A stretch of DNA of 64,000 bases from Nostoc calcicola FACHB-3891 (GCF_014697355.1 NZ_JACJRQ010000019.1:62001-126000), one strand, 5' to 3'; shown: positions 43,210 through 50,151, counted from the stretch's first letter. Notes: generated by a model not told the origin, from the sequence alone. Numbers and translations are program-made.

Positions 43210-43518
43210 TTAATTTGAACTGTGTCGATCGCTATTCTGTTGAAACCAGGTTGATTCTAGGTGAAAAAATCCTACATTTTGATTATCGGTTTGATAAAGG
43301 TTTGTTTTATCAAATAGGCAGTTTTTTTTCATTAATCGAATGTAGGTGCGGGACGGTATATATTCAAGAGGATTGTACCCACTATAACGCAGCATTAAAA
43401 CACAAGCCCAGGAATATTTACCATCTTTCACAGCTTTGATTATTTCTTCCAATTCTTCATGATTAAAATTGATTTTATTATTGAAAGCTTCATTAGAATC
43501 GAAAAATTCTTGACTCAT
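43210..43518 (-). CDS. HetP-family heterocyst commitment protein
   Basis: A 102-residue protein with the HetP signature: EELEEIIKAVKDGKYSWACVLMLRYSGYNPLEYIPSRTYIRLMKKN (about 20-65). HetP and its paralogs control commitment to heterocyst differentiation in Anabaena. The segment after it is short and unconserved. GAGGAAAT before the ATG at 43518 is a good ribosome-binding site. In Anabaena hetP lies directly after hetC; here a HetP-like gene lies close to a HetC-like exporter but convergent to it. I cannot tell whether it is hetP itself or one of the paralogs; the organisation speaks for a paralog. Downstream of the HopA1/kinase genes on the same strand. Confidence 0.87.
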   Translation of the reverse strand: MSQEFFDSNEAFNNKINFNHEELEEIIKAVKDGKYSWACVLMLRYSGYNPLEYIPSRTYIRLMKKNCLFDKTNLYQTDNQNVGFFHLESTWFQQNSDRHSSN

Positions 43519-43724
43519 ATAATTTCCTCGTGAGTAAAAATTAGCGTTGCTGAATAATTGAACTGTGGATTGGGTATTCAGAACTAACCAATTTTGGATT
43601 TTAGATTTTAACTTGGGGATTACAAATTCAAACTTCTTGATTCAAGTTGCTGCATAAAGAGGGCTAAGACATAAGACATAGGTATGAATTCAATCCAAAA
43701 TTTAAAATCTAAAATCCAAAATTG

Positions 43725-44825
43725 TCAGATATTCAAGGAAGTATATATATCTTTAGAATTTGCATTGAGGTAGGGATGTTGTAATTCAACTTTATGTAAA
43801 GAAAAATGTTGCAAAACTGCTGTTATCCGTTTTGCTGGTGTATCATTTCCTTGAAGCCAACTATCAAGTAAACCATTCGCAATAATTTGGCAACGGTGTG
43901 TACCAAAACTTTCACGATCGCTAAATTTATCGTCTGGTTCTTCAGCGATCGCTAACCCTGGTGCAATGAGCTTAGTAAACAAAGGCACTTGTTCCTGAAA
44001 ATAAGATTGATGTTCTAAATAAACCCTTTCTAACACTGGGTGAACAGCTTCGTATTTGTTTTTGTCAAAATAAAGCACTGCGGAATCGCAACGTCCATAA
44101 TCTGAAGGATTGTAGAGTGCTTTAAATGAGAAAGGAATATCTATAGAGTTGAGTTGGGTAGTCAAAGCATCCATAACTGCAACTGCACCTTCTGGGGTTA
44201 AGTTGAAATAAACGCGCACAACATTTTGATTTTGATGAGAAGCTGCATTACCAATTGCCATATAGAATCCATTTTGTACTAGATTCTTAGGCATTCTAAT
44301 TGCAACTGAGTTACCAACAGTTACATTTCGCTCAGTTGGTTGCAGATGAATATTGCGCTGTATATGTAGTTTCAAAGCATTCTTATACACCATCAAAACG
44401 TCATCGGTTTCTTCTTTAATCACAAGCCAATCATTGCTGAGGTAACCTTCACCCCTGTTGCTTTCATGCAAGCGTTCATAAAAAGCTACATCTACACCCA
44501 AAAGAGTGTTATTTTCTAGATTTTGGTTGAGCGCCAAATTTGTTGTGTCTGCATCAGGAGCAAGAGCAGATTTCAAAGAACCGTTGTAATAGATACCGTA
44601 AAGAAAACTACGCAATTGCAGACTTAAAAACTTGTTCTGGAGATCCAAAGGTAATTGCTGAAAACCAGGAATTGCTGACTCTGGTAATTCCATTGGTTTG
44701 TAGTCTGGGTGCTGAATCCGATAATGAGACTGGATTTCAACTTTATGAATGATGTCCTGTAACGATGTCTGCAATGGCTCTGGAATTGCTGATAGTTGAG
44801 TTTGCAGGGAATCTAATAGTTGCAT
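43725..44825 (-). CDS. HopA1-family protein, putative phosphate-eliminating lyase of a RiPP pathway
   Basis: 366 residues from the ATG at 44825 (a TTG at 44861 would add 12). HopA1-family features: SFLYGIYYNGSL (74-85), LSNDWLVIKEE, VAIRMPKNLVQNGFYMAIG (174-192), VVRVYFNLTPEG (202-213), IPFSFKALYNPSDYGRCDSAVLYF (230-253), VPLFTKLIAPGLAIAEEP (280-297) and SFGTHRCQIIANGLL. Relatives LxmY and TvaD work with an APH-like kinase to dehydrate Ser/Thr in class V lanthipeptides and thioamitides. The APH-fold kinase gene ends 51 bp upstream on the same strand, and six Gly-Gly peptides lie above that. Lyase activity here is inferred from family and context; a virulence effector role makes no sense in this setting. 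Confidence 0.86.
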   Translation of the reverse strand: MQLLDSLQTQLSAIPEPLQTSLQDIIHKVEIQSHYRIQHPDYKPMELPESAIPGFQQLPLDLQNKFLSLQLRSFLYGIYYNGSLKSALAPDADTTNLALNQNLENNTLLGVDVAFYERLHESNRGEGYLSNDWLVIKEETDDVLMVYKNALKLHIQRNIHLQPTERNVTVGNSVAIRMPKNLVQNGFYMAIGNAASHQNQNVVRVYFNLTPEGAVAVMDALTTQLNSIDIPFSFKALYNPSDYGRCDSAVLYFDKNKYEAVHPVLERVYLEHQSYFQEQVPLFTKLIAPGLAIAEEPDDKFSDRESFGTHRCQIIANGLLDSWLQGNDTPAKRITAVLQHFSLHKVELQHPYLNANSKDIYTSLNI

Positions 44826-44876
44826 AATGGCTGCTGTGTAAATAAGAGTAGTTTCTTTCAATCCAAAATCCGCAAT

Positions 44877-46067
44877 CTAAAATCCAAAATTGACAAGAGA
44901 TAAGTTTGTTGGATAGAGATCTGATGGTTGCACACCAAAAATCGTTCGTATAGATGCTTCTGGACGACACAATAAACTCTTGGCAACCTGAAGCATACAA
45001 ATACCGGAATTACCAAATCTCTTTTCATACTGGAGTATCGCCTGAATAGATCTAATCAAAGCTAAACCAGCAAATTGCATAACTCGTCGCAAGAAATCAG
45101 GACGATGTTCTAGTACTTGAGGAAATTCCGCTAAATAACTAGCCACTAACGCCGCCATTGATGGCTGGAGAAGTTGCAGGGGAGTTGTAGCTAGACGTAA
45201 TGACTCTTCGATCGCTATATCTTTACCAACGACAATACTATACAACCACATTTGCAGATAGCTGGCTAGCAAATTTCCTAAATCATTTGCTGGATCTCCC
45301 CAATCGCAACGTTCCCAGTCAATCAACCGAATCACACTCTCACCTGAGAATGATTGTTGAAAAATAGCTTGTTCCCAATCGAGAGAAATCAGGATATTAT
45401 TCAGCTTGAGATCGTTATGAGTCAGACAATAAGCACTAAAATTGCTAGCCAAATCTGCGATCGCTTGTCCTAAGCTATCGTAACGTTGATAAAGGGCGAA
45501 AAATTTCAATCCATCGCCAGGAACTCTACCGTAAATTTCTGGTGTAATTCTATCTAGTCCTTGATATAGGTTTGGAGGTTCTGGATTTGATACATCCTCG
45601 CCATTTTGAAAGAATTCTTGATATTCTGGACGGCTAATACTTAGACGATGAATCGATGCCAAAATACTGCCAACTACCTTTGCAATGTCAGTGGAAAATA
45701 AATTCTCCTTGATGTAGAAATCTGCCAAATCTCGATAGTTACTCAGATAATTAAAAACAATGATGGAATTTTCGGCATCAAAATGCAATACTTCCGAACA
45801 ATAGGAACGAATGTGATTAATTTCTGGAAATCTGCTAAAAAAATTATGAATTCTCCATTCGTCAAAAAACTCACCAGCAGTTTTTCCTTCTCGATTGTGA
45901 CGCTCTTGTTTAACTAAAATTTGCTGACCTTTTGGTAAGGTGATTAATAAGTTAAAGTTTTTGGCAGGCTTTAGCTCAATTTTGCTTAATAATTTTTCTT
46001 CTTGAGTACACAATTCCAGAGGAATTAGGTAATCAAAGACATTTTGAGAACTTAATAAAAATGGCAT
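44877..46067 (-). CDS. APH-fold kinase, putative RiPP Ser/Thr kinase paired with the HopA1-like protein
   Basis: A 396-residue aminoglycoside-phosphotransferase-like protein. Visible parts: nucleotide-site Lys in QQILVKQERH (Lys53), Glu region EFFDEWRIHNFF, hinge IIVFNYLSNYRDLADF, catalytic CLTHNDLKLNNILI (His217, Asp219, Asn224), metal Asp250 in RLIDWERCDWGDPANDLGNLLASYLQMW. All kinase essentials seem present. In lexapeptide- and thioviridamide-type pathways such a kinase phosphorylates Ser/Thr before the HopA1-like protein removes phosphate. The gene follows the six precursor genes (326 bp gap) and precedes the HopA1 gene by 51 bp. An antibiotic-resistance role is unlikely in this context. 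Start ATG at 46067. Confidence 0.85.
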   Translation of the reverse strand: MPFLLSSQNVFDYLIPLELCTQEEKLLSKIELKPAKNFNLLITLPKGQQILVKQERHNREGKTAGEFFDEWRIHNFFSRFPEINHIRSYCSEVLHFDAENSIIVFNYLSNYRDLADFYIKENLFSTDIAKVVGSILASIHRLSISRPEYQEFFQNGEDVSNPEPPNLYQGLDRITPEIYGRVPGDGLKFFALYQRYDSLGQAIADLASNFSAYCLTHNDLKLNNILISLDWEQAIFQQSFSGESVIRLIDWERCDWGDPANDLGNLLASYLQMWLYSIVVGKDIAIEESLRLATTPLQLLQPSMAALVASYLAEFPQVLEHRPDFLRRVMQFAGLALIRSIQAILQYEKRFGNSGICMLQVAKSLLCRPEASIRTIFGVQPSDLYPTNLSLVNFGF

Positions 46068-46393
46068 AGTGTCAGATATTTCCTTGCAAAATTAAAAGTT
46101 GCTGTTACTCAATCAAAAAGCTGGAAAATCAATATTATGCTAAACAGAATATTGTTGGTTATGAACATTTTTTTTGATTGGCGATCGCAGCTGAATTAAG
46201 CTCAACTCTACACTCAATAAAAATTCTTGGATTATTCTGGCAAACAAATAAAAAAAATTGTAATTTAGACATAGAACTCCTATTTTATTGCGTGGAAAAA
46301 CTCGGACTAAAATCATTGAAAATACTGATTTGCAACTGATATAAAGACACGAGCAATCGCCTCTCTACTCTCTGCCTACATCAGATAAGAGTG
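46068..46393. other. Gap between the last precursor gene and the kinase gene
   Basis: 326 bp, AT-rich, with one GCGATCGC octamer near 46181. No gene or clear hairpin seen. It could hold a separate promoter for the kinase-HopA1 pair. Confidence 0.4.
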
Positions 46394-46615
46394 CTATTGC
46401 TTGCTGTATGATGTGGCTATAAAGGCAATCTGACCAATCGCATAGATATTGACATATGCTTCAAGTAGTTTTGTTAAAATTGACATGTCACTGAATTGAG
46501 AAGAGTCACCACCAAAAATGGAATCAACATCGCTTAAATCACTGAGAAAGCTTTCCTCTCCTTGGAAGAATTCAGAGCCAGAAAAATATAGTTCAGAAAG
46601 AGTGAGATTTGCCAT
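46394..46615 (-). CDS. Gly-Gly-leader precursor peptide P6
   Basis: A 73-residue peptide, the most divergent and last of six. The leader begins MANLTLSELYFSGSEFF and ends at a Gly-Gly (DSIFGG, residues 31-36); the predicted core is about 37 residues (DSSQFSDMSILTKLLEAY and onward to SYSKQ). No cysteine. AAGGAATAATTC before the ATG is the ribosome-binding site. The Ser to Phe change next to the Gly-Gly and the Ile/Leu changes in the core distinguish it. Confidence 0.85.
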   Translation of the reverse strand: MANLTLSELYFSGSEFFQGEESFLSDLSDVDSIFGGDSSQFSDMSILTKLLEAYVNIYAIGQIAFIATSYSKQ

Positions 46616-46668
46616 GAATTATTCCTTAAATACTTATTATAATTAAGCTGTTCTTCAATCAATCTGGT

Positions 46669-46750
46669 TAGTTCTTGGGGATTATTAGTAATCAAGAAAT
46701 TTCATGTATTGAATAGAGATTGCTTTCTACTTTTCATCCCCAAAGAGCTA
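46669..46750 (-). promoter_or_regulatory. Intercistronic stem-loop between P5 and P6
   Basis: On the plus strand TTAGTTCTTGGGG at the left and CCCCAAAGAGCTA at the right; arms of about 12-13 bp with one bulged base and one mismatch, loop about 55 nt. One of five equivalent structures. Confidence 0.6.
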
Positions 46751-46784
46751 TTTAGCTTTGTAATTAACTACAAAACTATTACTA

Positions 46785-47012
46785 TTACCCCTTACTCTGG
46801 CTGAATGACTTGGCTATAAAGGCAATGTGACCAATAGCATAGGTATCAACATATGCTTCAGCCAGTTTTGTCAAACTTGACAAGTCACTAAAATTAGAAG
46901 AGTCACCACCAGAAATCGAATCAATATCCCCTAAATCATTAAGAAAGCTTTCGGTTCCTTCAAACAATTCAGAGCCAGAAACATATAGTTCAGAAAGAGT
47001 AATATTTGCCAT
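46785..47012 (-). CDS. Gly-Gly-leader precursor peptide P5
   Basis: 75 residues; leader MANITLSELYVSGSELFEG to DSISGG, core DSSNFSDLSSLTKLAEAY through SFSQSKG (39 residues, many Ser, two Thr, no Cys). GAGGAATAAGTC before the ATG is a strong ribosome-binding site. Closest to P4. Confidence 0.9.
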   Translation of the reverse strand: MANITLSELYVSGSELFEGTESFLNDLGDIDSISGGDSSNFSDLSSLTKLAEAYVDTYAIGHIAFIAKSFSQSKG

Positions 47013-47065
47013 GACTTATTCCTCAAGCAATTGTTCTAATTAAGCTGTAGTTGAATTTATTTGGT

Positions 47066-47146
47066 TAGCTCTTGGGGATTATTGATAATCAAGAAACCTC
47101 ATGCATTGAATAGAGATGACTTTCTACTTTTATCCCCAAAGAGCTA
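47066..47146 (-). promoter_or_regulatory. Intercistronic stem-loop between P4 and P5
   Basis: TTAGCTCTTGGGG and CCCCAAAGAGCTA pair fully apart from one bulged base; loop about 55 nt. Confidence 0.65.
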
Positions 47147-47180
47147 TTTAGCTTTGTAATTAACTACAAAACTATTACTA

Positions 47181-47408
47181 TTACCCCTTACTCTGGCTGA
47201 ATGACTTGGCTATAAAGGTAATATGACCAATAGCATAGGTATCAACATATGCCTCAGCGAGTTTTGTCAAACTTGACATGTCACTAAAATTAGAAGAGTT
47301 ACCACCAGAAATCGAATCAACATCGCTTAAATCATTGAGAAAGCTTTCGGCTCCTTCAAACAATTCAGAGCCAGAAACATATAGTTCAGAAAGAGTAATA
47401 TTTGCCAT
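47181..47408 (-). CDS. Gly-Gly-leader precursor peptide P4
   Basis: 75 residues; leader to DSISGG, core NSSNFSDMSSLTKLAEAY through SFSQSKG, no Cys. Differs from P5 by a handful of residues. Same GAGGAATAAATC ribosome-binding site. Confidence 0.9.
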   Translation of the reverse strand: MANITLSELYVSGSELFEGAESFLNDLSDVDSISGGNSSNFSDMSSLTKLAEAYVDTYAIGHITFIAKSFSQSKG

Positions 47409-47461
47409 GATTTATTCCTCAAGCAATTGTTCTAATTAAGCTGTAGTTGAATTTATTTGGT

Positions 47462-47543
47462 TAGCTCTTGGGGATTATTGATAATCAAGAAACCTCATAC
47501 ATTCAATAGAGATGACTTTCTACTTTTCATCCCCAAAGAGCCG
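47462..47543 (-). promoter_or_regulatory. Intercistronic stem-loop between P3 and P4
   Basis: TAGCTCTTGGGG and CCCCAAAGAGCC; on the transcribed (minus) strand one former A-U pair becomes G-U, so the stem holds. Confidence 0.6.
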
Positions 47544-47571
47544 TTTAGTTTTGTACTTAACTACTCAAATA

Positions 47572-47802
47572 TTAGTAGTATGTACCGTTGCTGTAGGACT
47601 TAGCTACAAAAGTGATATGACCGATAGCATAGGTATCAACGTATGCTTCAGCTAGTTTTGTCAATGTTGAAATATCACTAAAACCAGCATAGTTACCACC
47701 AGAGATGGAATCAACATCGCTTAAATCATTGAGAAAGCTTTCGGTTCCCTGAAACAATTCAGAGCCAGAAACATATAGTTCAGAAAGAGTGATATTTGCC
47801 AT
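47572..47802 (-). CDS. Gly-Gly-leader precursor peptide P3
   Basis: 76 residues; leader to DSISGG, core NYAGFSDISTLTKLAEAY through SYSNGTYY (40 residues, no Cys). The core start (NYxG) and the aromatic C-terminus group it with P1 and P2 rather than P4-P6. Confidence 0.9.
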   Translation of the reverse strand: MANITLSELYVSGSELFQGTESFLNDLSDVDSISGGNYAGFSDISTLTKLAEAYVDTYAIGHITFVAKSYSNGTYY

Positions 47803-47855
47803 GATTTATTCCTCAAATTCTTGTTCTAATTAAGCTGTAGTTGAATTTATTTGGT

Positions 47856-47937
47856 TGGCTCTTGGGGATTATTAGTAGTCAAGAAACCTCATGTTTCAAA
47901 TAGAGATGACTTTCTAGTTTTCATCCTTTAAGAGCCA
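47856..47937 (-). promoter_or_regulatory. Intercistronic stem-loop between P2 and P3
   Basis: TGGCTCTTGGGG at the left, with AGAGCCA at the right end; the outer pairs are G-C here where the P4/P5 structure has A-T. The inner part (CCTTTA) is weaker. Confidence 0.55.
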
Positions 47938-47965
47938 TTTAGCTTTGTAATTAACTACAAAACTA

Positions 47966-48196
47966 TTAGTAGTATGTACCGTTGCTATAGGACTTAGCTA
48001 CAAAAGTGACATGACCGATAGCATAGGTATCAACGTATGCTTCAGCTAGTTTTGTTAATGTTGAAATGTCACTAAAACCAACATAGTTACCACCAGAGAT
48101 AGAATCAGTATCGCTTAAATCATTGAGAAAGCTTTCGACTCCCTCGAATAATTCAGAGCCAGAAACATATAGTTCAGAAAGAGTGATATTTGCCAT
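47966..48196 (-). CDS. Gly-Gly-leader precursor peptide P2
   Basis: 76 residues; leader ends DTDSISGG, core NYVGFSDISTLTKLAEAY through SYSNGTYY, no Cys. Almost identical core to P3 (Ala to Val and Ile to Val changes). GAGGAATAAATC before the ATG. Confidence 0.9.
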   Translation of the reverse strand: MANITLSELYVSGSELFEGVESFLNDLSDTDSISGGNYVGFSDISTLTKLAEAYVDTYAIGHVTFVAKSYSNGTYY

Positions 48197-48248
48197 GATT
48201 TATTCCTCAAATACTTGTTGTAATTAAGCTGTAATTGAATTTATTTGG

Positions 48249-48331
48249 TTGGCTCTTGGGGATTGTTGGTAATCGAGAAATCTCATATTTAAAATAGAGA
48301 TAACTTTCTACTTTTTATACCCAAAGAGCCA
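48249..48331 (-). promoter_or_regulatory. Intercistronic stem-loop between P1 and P2
   Basis: TTGGCTCTTGGG at the left, CCCAAAGAGCCA at the right; loop about 55 nt. G-C at the variable outer pair. Confidence 0.6.
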
Positions 48332-48359
48332 TTTAGCTTTGTAATTAACTACAAAACTA

Positions 48360-48590
48360 TTAGTACCATCCACCTTTGCTGTAGGACTTGGCTACAAAAG
48401 TGACATGACCGATAGCATAGGTATCAACGTATGCTTCAGCCAGTTTTGTTAATGTTGAAATGTCACTAAAACCACCATAGTTACCACCAGAGATCGAATC
48501 AGCATCGTTTAAATCATTGAGAAAGCTTTCGGCTCCCTCAAATAATTCAAAGCCAGAAACATATAGTTCAGAAAGAGTGATATTTGCCAT
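48360..48590 (-). CDS. Gly-Gly-leader precursor peptide P1 (first of the array)
   Basis: 76 residues from the ATG at 48590, preceded by AAGAGGAAAA; an upstream in-frame TTG at 48617 is less likely. Leader MANITLSELYVSGFELFEG to DSISGG, core NYGGFSDISTLTKLAEAY through SYSKGGWY, no Cys; it is the only one with Trp. It is the promoter-proximal copy, and the sequence upstream differs from that between the other copies, so the array promoter should be here. Confidence 0.9.
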   Translation of the reverse strand: MANITLSELYVSGFELFEGAESFLNDLNDADSISGGNYGGFSDISTLTKLAEAYVDTYAIGHVTFVAKSYSKGGWY

Positions 48591-48801
48591 TTTTCCTCTT
48601 AGAAAACTTGCTTTCAATCAGATTAATTTAACAGGTAATTAAGCTCTGCTTTGCTTCCCTGTTACTGCAATTTTTATTTAGGAAATTAGCAAAGTCAAGC
48701 TTATGAAGCTGTTTAGAAAGACAGATGTCAATGAGTTGAGTCTTTATTGAATTTTATTTTTAAGCAAGAAATATATAGTCAACTGTTTTGATTTTGAACT
48801 T

Positions 48802-48905
48802 ATACCGTTTCACTTTAATTGTGATACAAATACGTTGGTAGGGGCACGGCATTGCCGTGCCCCTACGCGAAATCTATATGTATCAGAGTTTGAGTGAAAT
48901 GGTAT
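48802..48905. mobile_element. 104-bp MITE-like element with GTAGGGG core
   Basis: Ends ATACCGTTTCACT and AGTGAAATGGTAT (imperfect inverted repeats extending to GTGATAC/GTATCAG); core palindrome GTAGGGGCACGGC...GCCGTGCCCCTAC at 48838-48866. Confidence 0.7.
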
Positions 48906-48906
48906 T

Positions 48907-48997
48907 ATACCAAGTTGTGATACATAGTATTATTTGCTTGAAAGCTAGTCCAGCAGCGCTTAAATTCAAAACAATACTAACTTTGGCAACTTGGTAT
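48907..48997. mobile_element. 91-bp inverted-repeat element abutting the previous one
   Basis: Ends ATACCAAGTTG and CAACTTGGTAT, perfect 11-bp inverted repeats. No palindromic core. Confidence 0.6.
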
Positions 48998-49329
48998 TAC
49001 AGCGTATTTCAGGTAAATGAGGTACACGGGTAGGGTAGCACAGCTGTGCTACCCTACAATTATCTGTACCTCACCCAATACTGCGTAGATTTTGGAATTT
49101 CTTGGTTGAGGCAAGCTGTTCTTGAGCAAAGGAAGAAATGGAGGCTGGCGTTGAGTTTTGCCTTCCCTGCCTCCCCTGCTTAACCGAGCAGTATTGAACG
49201 CCGTCCCCCCTTAGCAAGGCCAGGGCTGTGTTAAAACTTTTCATAAAAAAGTGCGTTCTAATATTAGTCACAATTAGAACGCACGAAAATATGGAAAAAA
49301 CTTCAATCACAAAACTCTGCTCACTAATA

Positions 49330-49420
49330 CAGCTATTTTCAGGTAAATAGATTACGCGGTAGGGGCACAGCATTGCTGTGCCCCTACAACAGATGTGGTT
49401 CAAATACATGAAAACTGCTG
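49330..49420. mobile_element. 91-bp MITE-like element with GTAGGGG core
   Basis: Ends CAGCTATTTTCA and TGAAAACTGCTG (imperfect); core palindrome GTAGGGGCACAGC...GCTGTGCCCCTAC at 49359-49387. Confidence 0.65.
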
Positions 49421-49439
49421 TAAATTAGCACATTGGCTC

Positions 49440-49706
49440 TTATACCAATCTCTGAAATACTTTATCTAGCCCTAATCTAAAGCTATCCAAAAGTGAATTT
49501 ACTTGTTGTAGTGAGTTTCCTGGTGATGATACCTCAGGATTCACTGGACTCGATGAATTATTTGTGTCAAATGTGTTGGGTAACTCTCTGTCAAACCCAG
49601 TATATCCTACACCACCCTCTACTTTTTTCGTTTCTCCAACAGTGATTTCATTGAGAAACTGCTTGTTTGTACTAGGATACAAATCGTAAATTTTTATTCT
49701 AACCAT
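49440..49706 (-). CDS. Additional Gly-Gly-leader secreted peptide
   Basis: 88 residues from the ATG at 49706, which has GGAG ten bases upstream; an in-frame ATG/alternative start further up (to 49745) lacks that. The leader MVRIKIYDLYPSTNKQFLNE then ITVGETKKVEGG has the look of cyanobacterial double-glycine leaders, with cleavage expected after KKVEGG (residue 32). The remaining 56 residues (VGYTGFDRELPNTFDTNNSS onward) are Asn/Ser/Pro-rich, then amphipathic (VNSLLDSFRLGLDKVFQRLV), without cysteine. It is unrelated in core sequence to P1-P6 but could use the same exporter. Its link to the kinase/HopA1 pair is open. Confidence 0.7.
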   Translation of the reverse strand: MVRIKIYDLYPSTNKQFLNEITVGETKKVEGGVGYTGFDRELPNTFDTNNSSSPVNPEVSSPGNSLQQVNSLLDSFRLGLDKVFQRLV

Positions 49707-50029
49707 TGACTCAACTCCAGAAATACTTAATGGTAAGCAACACAATTGTGGATAATTTTGATCTTTAATTTCAAAATTATTCTCTGATATTATTTTGCTC
49801 TTAAATTCGGGAAATTCAATAATTTCAAGTTAGTTTTATAGACAAAAGTAAAGAAATTGTGTCTGATAAAGTAATGAATTGAACTAAATTTATTTGATTT
49901 TTTTGTTCCTTGCATAATGTGTAGGGACACGACGAATCGCGTCCCTATTATCGTTTGAGTAAAGCTTGTTATCTACCTATAGACTCAGCTTTTTTCTTTT
50001 CCAGCTTCCCCTGCTTTTGGTAACTTTGC

Positions 50030-50120
50030 AGGACTTACGCAAACAATAGCCAAAACCCTTATTTTCACGTAGGGGCAATTCATGAATTGCCCCTACAGCG
50101 TGTACTTTTGCGTAAGTCCT
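50030..50120. mobile_element. 91-bp MITE-like element: perfect TIRs around a perfect palindrome
   Basis: Ends AGGACTTACGCAAA and TTTGCGTAAGTCCT are perfect 14-bp inverted repeats; the core at 50069-50096, GTAGGGGCAATTCA plus its exact complement, is a perfect 28-bp palindrome. Confidence 0.8.
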
Positions 50121-50151
50121 ACTTTGGATGGGTGAAGTATAAATGGCGATC

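Larger units (their letters stand above)
46394..48590 (-). repeat. Six-copy tandem gene array, unit about 395 bp
   Basis: The six start codons are at 48590, 48196, 47802, 47408, 47012 and 46615, that is spacings of 394, 394, 394, 396 and 397 bp. Both the genes and the roughly 160-bp spacers are conserved, so the whole unit was duplicated. Confidence 0.92.
48591..49439. other. Repeat-rich gap upstream of the precursor array
   Basis: AT-rich near P1 (promoter region), then stacked elements: 48802-48905, 48907-48997, a GTAGGGTAGCACAG palindrome at 49030-49057 inside GAGGTAC/GTACCTC arms, and 49330-49420. A minus-strand frame across this stretch consists of such repeats and is not called a gene. 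Confidence 0.7.

Noticed and set aside
43725..46067. HopA1 as type III effector and APH protein as antibiotic resistance
   Set aside because: No secretion system or resistance context. Adjacency of the two with Gly-Gly precursors fits the dehydrating pair of RiPP pathways far better.
44877..48590. LanM, LanB or YcaO-type modification enzymes
   Set aside because: No such protein is encoded in the window; only the kinase and HopA1-like genes are candidates.
49071..49409. Minus-strand 112-codon frame upstream of the precursor array
   Set aside because: Composed largely of MITE and palindrome sequence; the real peptide gene upstream starts at 49706.
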